Below are positions 1-10,384 of a stretch of DNA of 64,000 nt, in pieces; the first letter of the stretch is position 1; each line of letters begins with the position of its first letter. The stretch is taken from assembly GCA_036874045.1 (NCBI GenBank), contig CM072345.1:1885501-1949500 (forward strand), given 5' to 3'. The position numbers were made by a program, and so were the translations under genes. The notes below the pieces were generated by a model, which saw only the letters and a list, made by a program, of their open reading frames with translations, ran no database searches and had not been told where the DNA came from. The DNA comes from Cymodocea nodosa. Its lineage: Eukaryota; Streptophyta; Magnoliopsida; Alismatales; Cymodoceaceae.

Positions 1-591
1 AAAAATGATATACAAAAACATCATGAAAGTAATGAAAATCTGGAAGATGTATGTGTAACATTAAGATCAGGAACTGATATACCACCAAGAACTCAAAATG
101 AAAATGATATGAAGGTGGATAAGAGTAAAAATCAAAATGATAATGAAAATGTAATAGCTGAAAATCTAGAAATCACTGAAGAACAATCTGAATCTGCGAA
201 TGAAGCTAAAAATGATTAAACAAATCAACTGAAAGAAAAAGAGTCTTTGAAATCAAAATCTTTAGCACCCTATCCTGAAATATTATAACAAACAATACCT
301 AAAAGACAAGAGAAAATCAGAGAAATTTTTGAAAAAGTACAAGTTAACATTCCTTTGTTAGATCTATTGCAGAAAATGCCACCTTGTGCTAAATTTCTTA
401 AGGATTGGTGTACTAAGAAAAGAGAGCGAAAAGTTCTTAGAAAGGTCTTTTTAGTTAAGCAAAGTAGTTCCCTATTTTTGCCATAAATTCCTAAAAAGTT
501 ATCTGATCCTGTAATCCCTATTATATCATGCACCATAAGAAATACTATTCTAGAAAGAACCTTAATAGACTTAGGTGCAGGTATAAATGTT
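1..591 (+). pseudogene. Athila gag C-terminal tail, broken
   Basis: Frame 1 reads from the first base through a lysine/asparagine/glutamate-rich Gag tail. It includes VTLRSG followed by PYP and a segment ending MPPCAKFLKDW, the usual Gag-to-protease transition of Athila/Tat elements. Three in-frame TAA codons (near 217, 286 and 484) align with CAA glutamine codons in the nested relative at 5981, 6049 and 6242, so each is a C-to-T change. The upstream zinc knuckle seen in the nested copy lies just outside the window. Confidence 0.8.
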
Positions 592-1095
592 ATGCCAAGT
601 GATATATTTGCATCCTTAGGATTAGAAGGCTTAATTCCTACTAGTATGGTTATTCAATTAGCTGATAGAAGTATAAGATACCCTAGAGGAAAAATAGAAG
701 ATGTCTTAATTAAAATCAAGAATTTTATATATCCTATTGATATTGTAATTTTGGATTCCCAACAAATTAAGCATAAAAATAGTGATACATCTTTAATTTT
801 GGGAAGGCCATTTTTAGCAACATCAGGGGCTGTTATAAATTGTAAAATTGGAGTAATGAAGTTATCATATGGTAATGAGGATACTCAATTAAATATTTTC
901 AAACCAGAAAGGTTTGAAGAGTTAGAAATGTCCTTGCATACCATAGACTTTTTAGAGGATGAAGGAGATATGTTAGATGATGTGATTCAAGAAGAATTAA
1001 ATAGGCAAATCAATTCTGAAATTTTAGAAGAAAGTGGAAGCATAAATATAGAAAGAGATATGGAAGAAATTAATTTAAAAAATGATGATGTTTAG
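530..1095 (+). pseudogene. Athila retropepsin-like aspartic protease domain
   Basis: Frame 1 encodes TLIDLGAGINVMP, the DLGA-type catalytic loop of plant Ty3 proteases. It is followed by the usual LGL / ADRSIRYPRG-KIEDVLI strand pattern and LGRPFLATSGAVINC. The domain is collinear with the downstream RT in the same frame. An acidic tail ends in TAG at 1093-1095, after which the frame stays open toward RT. It would release the polyprotein domains by cleavage. The protease motif itself looks intact. Confidence 0.85.
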
Positions 1096-2640
1096 TTAGG
1101 AGCTCTAGCTTCTAATGGGCAACATTTAGAATTAAAACCTTTACCTCCTGAATTAACCTATATATTTTTGGAAGATAAACAAACCTATCCAATCATTATT
1201 GCTTCAGATTTAAAACAGGATCAAATAACTAAATTAAAAGATGTAGTAAAAAGTTATAAAGAAGCAATAGGATGGACTATGACTGATATAAAAGGGTTAA
1301 GTTCAACTTTATGCTAGCACCACATATATTTAGAAGAGAATGCTAAACCTGTTAGAATTCCTGAGAGGAGATTAAATCCAAACCTTAAAAAAGTAGTCAG
1401 GAAAGAAATAGTTAAATGGTTAGATAATGATATAATTTATCCGATTTCTGATAGCTCGTGGGTTAGTCTAATCCATGTAGTTCCCAAGAAATCAGGATTA
1501 ACAGTTATTAGGAATGAAAGTCAAGACTTGATACCTACTAGAATTCAATCAGGCTGGAGAGTATGTATACACTATAGAAAGTTGAATGTTGTGACTAGGA
1601 AAGATCATTTACCCTTACCTTTTATAGATCAAATGCTGGAAAGATTAGCAGGGCAAGAATATTTTTGTTTCCTAGACGGGCATTCAGGGTATAATCAAAT
1701 TCCAGTAGCATTAGAGGATTAAGAGAAAACAACTTTCACCTGTCCTAATAGAACTTATGCTTTTAAGAGAATGCCATTCGGATTATGCAATGCGCCAGCT
1801 ACCTTTCAAAGGTGTATGCAGGGCATATTTACTAGAATTACTGAAGACTTTTTAGAAATATTTATGGATGATTTTACTGTATATGGCAACTCATATGAAG
1901 TGTGTTTAAGCAATTTAGACCAAATATTAAAACGTTGTGTGGAAAAAAATTTGGTTTTAAATTGGGAAAAATGTCACTTCATGGTTAAACAAGGAATAGT
2001 CTTAGGGTTGGAAGTAGATAAAGCTAAAATAGAAGTAATTTCTAATCTACCAGAACCTAAATCAGTAAAAGATATTAGATCATTTCTAGGACATGTTGGT
2101 TTTTATAGAAGATTTATTAAATACTTTAGCAAGATAGCTAGACCTTTAACTAATCTATTAAAAGATGTCCCATTTAACTTTGATAAAAATTGCAAAGAAG
2201 CATTTTTCAGACTTAAAACTAGTTTAATTTCAACTCCTATAATTCAAGCACCTAATTGGAACCATCCATTTGAATTAATGTGCGATGCTTCTGATTTTGT
2301 TGTAGGAGCAGTGTTAGGACAGAAGATATAAAAATCTCCTAGAGTGATTCATTATGCAAGCAAAACCTTAAATGATACTCAAGTTAATTACACAACTACT
2401 GAAAAAGAATTATTAGCTGTTGTGTTCGCTTTAGAAAAGCTTAGATCATATCTTATTGGAACTAAAGTAATAGTATACACGAATCATTCAACTCTAAAAC
2501 ATCTAATAAAGAAAAAAGAAACTAAACCTAGATTGATTTGATGGATATTATTATTACAAGAATTTGATCTAGAAATTAAAGACAAAAAAGGTTGTGAGAA
2601 TGTAGTAGTAGATCATTTATCAAGATTACAAGTAGAAAAA
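1096..2640 (+). pseudogene. Athila reverse transcriptase and RNase H, stop-interrupted
   Basis: Frame 1 runs through RT. A thumb-proximal YLEENAKPVR region is followed by FLDGHSGYNQIPVA (first catalytic Asp), MPFGLCNAPATFQR and FMDDFTVYG (the xMDD box), then the connection LVLNWEKCHFMV. RNase H follows with CDASDFVVGAVLG and [14 protein letters not shown], then [10 protein letters not shown], where the family norm is TDH, so a catalytic Asp appears changed to Asn (G-to-A). Stops: TAG near 1315 (expected Gln), TAA at 1720 (expected Gln), TAA at 2329, and TGA at 2539 (expected Arg). There is no frameshift. The copy is dead, but its frame is fully preserved. Confidence 0.9.
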
Positions 2641-3103
2641 TCAAATATTAAAATTAAGGATAATTTTCCTAATGAACAATTAATGACCATCAACACAATA
2701 CCTTAGTATGCAGACATAGTTAATTATTTAGTTACTGGTTTAACACCTAAGGATTGGAGTAGACAGGATAAGAAATTATTTTTCTCAAGAGTAAAATATT
2801 ACTATTAGGAAGACCCATACTTATTTAAGAAATGTCCTGATCTAGTTTTAAGGAGGTGTATTCTAGAAACTGAATATTCGAGCATGTTGTCTTTCTGTCA
2901 TGACCAAACTTGTGGAGGACATTTTGGTTCAGGGAAAACTACTGCAAAAATTCTGCAATGTGGGTTTTATTGGCCAACACTATTCAAAGATGCTCATAAA
3001 TATTGCTTAAGTTGTTTAAGATGTCAACAAATACGAAGAATATCAAAGAGGAATATGATGCCTCTTAATCCTATTGTTGAGGTTGAAATCTTTGATGTGT
3101 GGG
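2641..3103 (+). pseudogene. Athila integrase, N-terminal zinc-binding part
   Basis: This continues frame 1 from RNase H. The H2C2 zinc-binding module is visible as CHDQTCGGHFG...YWPTLFKDAHKYCLSCLRCQQ, ending VEIFDVW. Stops at 2704 (TAG, expected CAG) and 2806 (TAG, expected TGG) interrupt it. The reading frame is cut at 3103 by the nested element and resumes at 6672 in the correct codon once the insertion and its 5-bp duplication are removed. Confidence 0.88.
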
Positions 3104-4965
3104 CGTTTAGAATGAAAAAGTACATATTATTAACGGTTAAATGATGGTTAATTGCATAATATTTAGCTTATCATTTGAGAATTAAGCCATTATGTTATAA
3201 TTGCACTATTATATGCTTTAATTGAAGAATCTGCTTAATTTTGGGGAATTAATGTTAATTTAGTACATTTATGAACTGTCGATAAATTACAGGCTGTGAA
3301 ATTCTTAAGTATCCGAAAATGCATCTGAGCATCAGATAGTTATACCTGTAACTCTCCGAAATGTTATTTTATGTTTAAACTGCTGTTGACACGTATTGAG
3401 AGCTAGTAGATTTACTTACGTTATAACTCGTTAAGTTAGTATAACTGCACGTGTTGAGTTACATGAAAATACACTAAGGCAACGCATTAGGTTAGTGTTA
3501 TAAACTTAAGTTGTTATTTTTGCACGTATTTTATAGTTAAATCAACGAAGGAAGTCCGTTGAGTTATTTGTAACTCTACGGACTATATATTTTCTAATAT
3601 GCCACTGTAGCGGTTGCAGGAACAGATAGTTGGAAGGAAAAACCACGTTCGCACGTATCACGCAGAAATTCAATCGCGTAGGGAGAAAGAAATCATCGCC
3701 GTTGATTTGAAGGAAGGAAATCCAACCGATCATTTAAGTAGAAGCAGTTACCACTGAAGAAATATAAAAGAAAAGAAGAAAGAAAGAAAGAGTGTGATCG
3801 ATGGACGGCCAGTGTATACAGAAGAGGAGCAGCGAGCTTTCTGTAGACAGTATCGACAATTCTTCGAAGTATCACACCAACCATCGTATCACCACCATAG
3901 TCACCAATCTTTGGAGGTCTGTGAGGATACTTGCCTGATGTCGGGTTGATTCTAAGCAAAACACAGTGCCTGACAACCACTGTGAGGAGTGATCGCGTCA
4001 CGGGAAGGGAAGGCATTTTCACCAAGCGCCGACTCATATTTCAGGAGATCATAAAGCTTTTAGCCTTGGCTTCAGGTTGATGCCTGTATGCTGAAGTGGA
4101 GATCATCTTGCAATTCTGGACTCACGATTCTATAGGGAGAGGAAACAGAATTGTAAGTGGTTCAATTTTCAGTGGTGTAATCGCATTGCAAGTAGTGTCA
4201 GAAGTATTTAATGTCAAGTGAAATTACTTTACATTTCACCTTTCGCCCATTTCCATGTTCACATAAAAACAAAAATACCAAAAACAATTTATCTTTGTTT
4301 GTATGTTGTATTTGAGTGTTGTATTGTTTGTGTTGTATCGTGATTAATGTTATCTGTATCAGTTTTATGATTGTTTTATGTTAGTTTTAATTTTACAGTT
4401 TACTGAAATTGGTTCGTACAAAACAACTTAAAGATTTTAATGGTTACTGTTTGAATCATCTGAATGTTAGTATTGCATAATGATAAATCCAATGTTAACT
4501 AGCATTAAAAAGCTTAATTGATGTTATTTACAATCTGTGGAATCGCCCAATGGTTGGCCGAATTCCTCTGTAAATAGTAGTATTATAAAGATGAGATAGG
4601 CTCGTGGAGTTAACTTAAGTCCATAAGGATAGTCCGTTGAGCTAGCCATAACTCAACGAACTTAGTCTGTTGAGTCAATTGTAACTCAACAAAGTGCTTA
4701 TTGAATATAAATTTGAATTGTTCACAATCAAACATTTCTTAAATTCGTCAGCAATTCCCTGTGCGATCGACTTGTACTTGCACACTAATACAATAGACAC
4801 TGTGCACTTGCAGTTAAAGTACAAATTGGAATTAATATCTAAATTGTATTAAAGGTTGTTTGTTTACTTCTAAAAGAAAGAATAGGCATAAAGATAAATT
4901 AATTAAGTAAAAATAGAAGTAACAAATCCAAGTTTTTCTAGTGTAGTGCTGGGAAAACACGAACA
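3104..4965 (+). repeat. 5' LTR of nested Athila-family element
   Basis: The boundary is set by the target duplication on the left and by the GAACA end before the primer site on the right. At 1862 bp it is about 330 bp shorter than the sister LTRs at 17378 and 52673. The missing part lies between two copies of the TATCCGA word, suggesting recombination between repeats. It contains the dyad-plus-TATA promoter unit at 3555-3593 and a 104-bp block (3424-3527) also present in a Ty1 LTR. Confidence 0.9.
3555..3593 (+). promoter_or_regulatory. Dyad repeat abutting TATA box in Athila LTR
   Basis: TCCGTTGAGTTA (3555-3566), a 4-bp spacer and TAACTCTACGGA (3571-3582) form a dyad with one mismatch, and TATATATTTT starts at 3584. 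The same arrangement recurs at 18182-18220. The likely role is the core promoter plus a dimeric factor site driving genomic RNA. CCGTTG fits the plant MYB core CNGTTR. The function is inference. Confidence 0.6.
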
Positions 4966-4972
4966 AGTTTTA

Positions 4973-4990
4973 TGGCACCGTTGCCGGGGA
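4973..4990 (+). other. Primer-binding site, aspartate-tRNA type
   Basis: TGGCACCGTTGCCGGGGA lies 7 bp after the 5' LTR. It matches the TGGCGCCGTTGCCGGGGA site typical of Athila/Tat elements except for one G-to-A change. It primes minus-strand DNA synthesis. Confidence 0.88.
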
Positions 4991-5075
4991 ATTGAATTGA
5001 ATTGAATTGAATTGAATTGAACTGAATTGAATTGAATTGAATTGAATTGAATTGAACTGAATTGAATTGAATTGA
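4991..5075 (+). repeat. ATTGA pentamer tandem repeat in the element leader
   Basis: There are seventeen consecutive 5-bp units directly after the primer site. Fifteen are ATTGA and two are ACTGA (5021 and 5056), exactly 35 bp apart, so a seven-unit block was duplicated. It lies in the untranslated leader just ahead of Gag. Confidence 0.97.
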
Positions 5076-5140
5076 GGCAATTGTTAAAGGTGTTTCATTT
5101 TAATAGTCAGAGTTGTGTGTTTTCTTCTGTAATTGAGAAT

Positions 5141-6390
5141 ATGGCATATGCTTATGCTCAAAGATTTCTGAAACCTTTAATTAGCATATGTGAATTTTGC
5201 AATTCTGAAGGACACGACATTTCTAATTGTTTGAAATTGAGACATTTACAGATTGATAGATCCCATGAACAACAAATGAATTATCCTCAATATAATAGAG
5301 TCGAGTATGAGAATCCTATAGTTTACCCAACTGATGGTCAGTATAGAATGTGTAATATGATGAGAGACACTAAAGTTTGGGATAGCTATGACAGACTGGA
5401 GCATAGTATAGAGCAAAATCTGGACAAACTGGAATACTTTGTGTGTCAACAACAAGAAGTCAACCAATTAAACTATAATGAGGCATATTCAGAACCTAAA
5501 CAGGATATAATTTACGAAACTGAAAAAGTCAAAAAGAAAATTGATCAAAAATTGAATGCAATGAAATTAGATGATCTAGAAACAAAATTAAAAGCATTAG
5601 ACAAAAATGCAATGAAAATACAAGTTTTACAACAGGACAATGAAAATTATAATGTTATAAACCTACACAACTTGCAAAATATACAACAAACAGAAAACAC
5701 AAATGTAAGAGAATTTAAAGAATGCACTTTAAAACTAAAAACAATTGAAGATCATAATCACGAAAATGATATACAAAAACATCATGAAAGTAACAAAAAT
5801 CTGGAAGATGTATGTGTAACATTAAGATCTAGAACTGATATAACACCAAGAACTCAAAATGAAAATGATATGAAGGTAGACAAGAGTAAAAATCAAAATG
5901 ATAATGAAAATGTAATAGCTGAAAATCTAGAAATCACTGAAGAACAATCTGAATCTGCAATTGAAGCTAAAAATAATCAAACAAATCAACTAAAAGAAAA
6001 AGAGTATTTGAAATCAAAATCTTCAGCACCCTATCCTAAAAGATTACAACAAACAATTCCTGAAAACAAGAAAAAATCAAAGAAATTTTTGAAAAAGTAC
6101 AAGTTAACATTCCTTTTCAGATCTATTGCAGAATATGCCACCTTGTGCTAAATTTCTGAAGGATTGGCGTACTAAGAAAAGAGAGCGAAAAGTTCTTAGA
6201 AAGGTCTTGTTAGCTGAGCAAAGTAGTTCCCTATTTCTGCCACAAATTCCTAAAAAGTTATCTGATCCTAGAATCCCTATTATATCATGTACCATAGGAA
6301 ATACCATTCTAGAAAGAACCTTAATAGACTTAGGTGCAGGTATAAATGTTATGCTAAGTGATATATTTGTATCCTTAGGATTAGAAGGCT
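5141..6390 (+). pseudogene. Athila Gag tail (zinc knuckle) and protease start, nested copy
   Basis: I choose the ATG at 5141 (MAYAYAQRF) because everything upstream is leader repeat. A CCHC zinc knuckle, CEFCNSEGHDISNC, sits about 20 residues in. A lysine-rich coiled-coil-like region and the VTLRS...PYP tail follow. A frameshift near 6100 moves the frame, and protease (LIDLGAGINVM) resumes in frame 3 until the deletion point at about 6390. There is no capsid domain: the ORF starts at the nucleocapsid. A capsid-type Gag is instead found 3' of integrase in the outer element. Confidence 0.82.
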
Positions 6391-6392
6391 AT

Positions 6393-6666
6393 GAGTGCTT
6401 ATTGAATATAAATTTAAATTGTTCACAATCAAACATTTCTTAAATTCGTCAGCAATTCCCTATGGGATCGACCTGTACTTGCACACTAATACAATAGACA
6501 CTATGCACTTGCAGTTAAAGTACAAATTGGAATTAATATCTAAATTGTATTAAAGGTTGTTTGTTTACTTCTAAAAGAAAGAATAGGCATAAAGATAAAT
6601 TAATTAAGTAAAAATAGAAGTAACAAATCCAAGTTTTTCTAGTGTAGTGTTGGGAAAACACAAACA
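6393..6666 (+). repeat. 3' LTR remnant of nested element
   Basis: It matches the last ~275 bp of the 5' LTR (from GTGCTTATTGAATATAAA onward) and ends AACA next to the second GTGGG. The 5' part of this LTR and most of the interior were lost in one deletion whose junction is at 6390-6393. Confidence 0.9.
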
Positions 6667-6671
6667 GTGGG

Positions 6672-7540
6672 GAATAGATTTTATGGGTCCATTTCCTATG
6701 TCTAATCAATTTAATTACATATTGTTGGGGGTGAATTATGTATCTAAATGGATAGAAGCTATTCGTATAAAAACTAATGATAACAAAGTGGTAATACAAT
6801 TTATAAGAACAAATATCAGTGATAGAGGAACTCATTTCTGTAATAGAAGTTTTGAAGCCTTAATGAAGAAGTATGGAGTAAACCACAAAATTGCAACATC
6901 ATATCATCCGCAAACAAGTGGACAAGTAGAAAGTGCAAACAAACAAATTAAATTAATCTTGGAAAAAGTAGTAAATCCTACCAGAACAGATTGGGCTAAT
7001 AGATTGATAGATGCACTTTGGGCTTATAAAACTACTTATAAAACAAGCTTAGGTATGTCACCTTTTAGGCTAGTATATGGTAAAAGTTGTCATTTACCAG
7101 TTGAAATAGAACATAAAGCCTATTAGGCATTAAAAACTCTGAACACTAATTTAAATCAAGCTGCTAAAAATAGAAAAATGCAACTAATTGAATTAGAAGA
7201 ATTTAGAAATGAAGCTTTTTCGAAGACTGTAAGAGAAAAAGAGAAAATTAAATTCTAGCATGATAGAAAAATTATTCCTAAAAGCTTTGAAATAGGACAA
7301 GAATTATATCTTTATATGGCTAGACTCCATAACCATCCAAGAAAATTAAGATCTAGATGGGCAGGACTTTACATAGTTCGAAATGTTTATCCTTATGGAG
7401 CTATTGAAATTGAAAATCCTAAAAATCAAAATATATTTAAAGTAAATGGACAAAGACTTAAACCTATTCTGAAAACACCAAAAAGCTCCTTTGGAATTAT
7501 AGAAGAAGTTAGAGTAGGGGACTACTCGAGCTTTAGTTAG
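6672..7540 (+). pseudogene. Athila integrase catalytic core and C-terminal domain
   Basis: This resumes integrase: GIDFMGPFP (first Asp), [15 protein letters not shown] (second Asp; the usual SDGG is SDRG here) and [18 protein letters not shown] (Glu). The core is followed by [31 protein letters not shown] and a C-terminal GQELYLY...RWAGLYIVRNVYPYGAIEI module. TAG codons at 7124 (expected Trp in HKAYWALK) and near 7257 (expected Gln) break it. No frameshift is present. The product would join element cDNA to host DNA. Confidence 0.9.
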
Positions 7541-8125
7541 TAAGAAATCAGTTTTTATGTTTATATATATATATAAAAAATTTAATTAAAAATATATATA
7601 AAACATAAAAATAGTTGCGGTTCAACCGATTGGATCCATCGGTATGACCGGAACATAAAAAATTGTATATTAATTTTCAGGAAAAAATATTGGTTTTACC
7701 GAAACATAGTATCGATTAAACCGAAAGAAAAATAAAAAAATAAAAAATATTTAGGTTTGATCGAAAGAAAGTATCGGTTAAACTGGTAAAAAAATAAAAA
7801 AACTATTCTCTGTAATATTTTTATTATTATATTTGGTTGTACGAGGAGTCCGTTGAGTTACACTTAACCCAACGAGCTTACTCCATTGAGTCTTGAGTTA
7901 GTCAACGAGCTTATTCCGTTGAGTTAACTGTAACTCAATGGAGTACTGTAACTAAGACCGCAGATAAAATAGTAATAGTTGGTTCGGGAAATGACCCGAT
8001 TACCCGCCTAAACTTAGGGCTTATTTAAACTAAAACCTAAGGTTTTGGAGGCATTATCCGGCAAATCATTTAGAATCTAGAATAGTAAAAATCAGAGCGA
8101 TTCCATGCTATTGTGTAACTCCACG
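7541..8125 (+). other. Spacer between integrase and ORF X, with dyad repeat
   Basis: This AT-rich stretch holds an AT microsatellite (7561-7610), several copies of a CGGTT/AACCG word (7617-7790), and a dyad cluster at 7846-7945. The clearest dyad is TCCGTTGAGTTA at 7915-7926 with TAACTCAATGGA at 7931-7942. No LTR boundary is visible, which argues that the downstream ORFs belong to the same element. Confidence 0.6.
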
Positions 8126-10384
8126 ATGAGAAAGATGACGCTTGAATTCTAGGAAGAAGTTGTTGATACATCAGAATTTCTGAAGGAATCAGAAGAGTGG
8201 CACACGTGGTAGAAGATCAGAAATACGACAAGAGAGAAAGAGTTACAAAAGGTAGAATTAGAACTTTTCAATTTCAAAAGAGATTTAGTAAATTTGGGTA
8301 TACAAATACCTCAAATAATGGAAACACGAATCAGAATAGCAACAGAAATAGCTGTAAGCAAGGAAAGACAAATAAGGCCAAGTAATGAAGTTGTCCTAGA
8401 ATTAATCCAACGTAAGTCCCGGCTCTGGTTCAAAAGACGAATCTGTAAATGAGCTAAATGGGCGATTTGGGAGTAAGAAAGGAAACAAAATGAAGAAGAG
8501 GCAACTGAAGGACAAGAGGAGCCGACTACTGAAAGACCTATTCCTGAGGAGCAGTTGCTTGGACCTTCAGTTCCACCATTTAAGTCGTTGGCACAAGTAG
8601 AAATGATGGAGCCTTCGACTAAAGAAGAAATAAGAGAATTTGCAGAACTAGTTCAAGTTGGGAAGAACCAAGGAGAATTAGAAGACTTGGTAGTGGCCAA
8701 AGCCCACCTAGTGTTTGATGCACTTTACAAAAAGAGGGCTACAGAAAAGTTGAAAGCCCAATATAAAATCAAAGTGGAACAACATCACAAAGCTACTGCT
8801 AGAACTACTGTTAGATATGTTGCAAAAGAAGCTGAAGTTGGTCTTTCAAGACCAGCAATTATTGGAAGAATTAAACAGGAAGAGCTAGTACCTATGGCTC
8901 AAAGGCCTGCAGAGCCTATTTTTGTGGATTTAATTTCAGAAGATGAAGAGGAAGAATAGGTACAACTACTCAGAAAAAGGAAAGGAAAAGAAAAAGTGCC
9001 TGAATATGAAGAAATTAAATCTGAAGTACCAATTTTTACAGGGCCTGTTGAGCAGATTTTTATTAACCTACTATTTGATTCTGAGGAGGAGCAGGAGGAG
9101 CAAAGAAAAGAAGAAAATCAGGCTGAAATTAGTCTACAGCCTGTACAAGAAGAAATAGAAATTAGGGCAGAAACTGAATTGCTCGTGACTCCATCCCAAT
9201 CTGTTACAGAATCAGAAAGAATAGTAACAGAACAGATTGATAGTTAGGAGGAAGAAGAAAGAGTAGAAAATGAAGAGGCTGAAAGAAGCCATTTGGACAA
9301 AAATAATTTCACAGATTCCACTGAAGAGTAAGAAACTCTTTAGCAAATTATGGAAAGAATTCAAGACAGAGTTGAGAGTTCTGTCGGTTCACCACCACAG
9401 ACAAAAGCAAAAGCAAAAATTCAAGAATCTGAAGAGAATGTTCAAATGCAGCCTATGCTAAAGGAAGATCAAGTACAAACCCCTCTAGAGCAACAAAGTC
9501 ACCTTCCTGACCTGATTGAAACAACAATTTTGAATGAAGTACACTTTAGTAGTCAGGAAGCTTATACTAAATATCAAGAAATAAGGGGTTACGATATTAT
9601 TTATAGTAGACCAGTAAATTGGGATGGAATGCAAGAAATCAAAGAATTATTTGAATTCCAATGTCTACTACAATTTATATCTCAAGAAAGAGGGCATGCA
9701 GTATATGAGAATTTAATGCCCTGTTTCTATGCAAATTTAAGAGAAGGAGAAGGAGGATTAATTTCAAATGTGGAGGAAGCTGATGTAAGAATAACACTAG
9801 AGCTTCTCCACAACATTTTTGGTTTAAAGAATGAAGGAATGAAAATTTTGGAAGATACAACTACAGTTGAATGGACTGAGCAACAAATTAAGGATTGTTT
9901 AGCTATCAATCCTGGTGTGCCATTATTAAACAGATTGAAGTATTTAAATGGTAAAGCACACATGGTAGCTAACATTCTGATTAAGAATGTCTATCAACGA
10001 TAGGGCCATGATATAGAATTAAGTCAATTTGTCAAATGGGCCACATATATAGTTGTAAATAAGATCCAAATAAATTGGTCTACAGTTTTTATCTCTAAGC
10101 TAAAAACAGTGAAGAAGAAATTATTTTATGGAGATTTGATTCCACTGCTGATGGTGGACTGTATTGATTTCACGAAATGGACATCAAAAAGGATCAGATC
10201 TAGAACCATTTCAGTGAAAGAATACAGGAATTTTGTAGCTGCAGAACTAGTTGTACCTTCTGGAGGAATTTCGGGAGTAGTAGAAAGGATAAATCAATTA
10301 GAGCAACAATTAGAAAAACTTCAGAAGGAAGTAGATGAACTTAGGAAATTGAAATTACATTGTATTATTCGTCTACATGTGTAA
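8126..10384 (+). pseudogene. ORF X: unidentified element-borne protein with C-terminal coiled coil
   Basis: From the ATG at 8126, frame 2 stays collinear for about 750 codons to the stop at 10384. It is interrupted only by in-frame stops (TAG near 8150, 8210, 8957, 9245, 9341 and 10001; TGA near 8451; TAA near 8475 and 9329). Its parts are an N-terminal basic region, an acidic Glu/Gln-rich linker with two short repeats of an IFVDL-SEDEEEE / IFINL-DSEEEQEE type, a globular region with FYANLREG (about 9727), and a heptad-patterned end (RINQLEQQLEKLQKEVDELRK). The FYANL segment recalls the putative plant transposon protein domain seen in Athila/Tat elements, but that is from memory. It occupies the place of the env-like ORF in Athila. 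I see no membrane segment. Confidence 0.65.

Larger units (their letters stand above)
3104..6666 (+). mobile_element. Nested, internally deleted Athila-family element
   Basis: A 3563-bp insertion interrupts integrase. The 5-bp target duplication GTGGG is exact at 3099-3103 and 6667-6671. It begins CGTTTAGAATG (other copies begin TGTTTAGAATG) and ends AACA. It holds a 5' LTR, primer site, a pentamer repeat, Gag tail and the start of protease, then jumps at about 6390 directly into the last ~275 bp of its 3' LTR. RT, RNase H and integrase are missing, so any movement after the deletion would have needed proteins in trans. It belongs to the same family as its host. Confidence 0.93.

Noticed and set aside
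7541..8125. Possible LTR between integrase and ORF X, which would make ORF X a separate element
   Set aside because: No TGTTTAGAATG start, no AACA end and no primer site are present here; only the dyad words are shared with LTRs.
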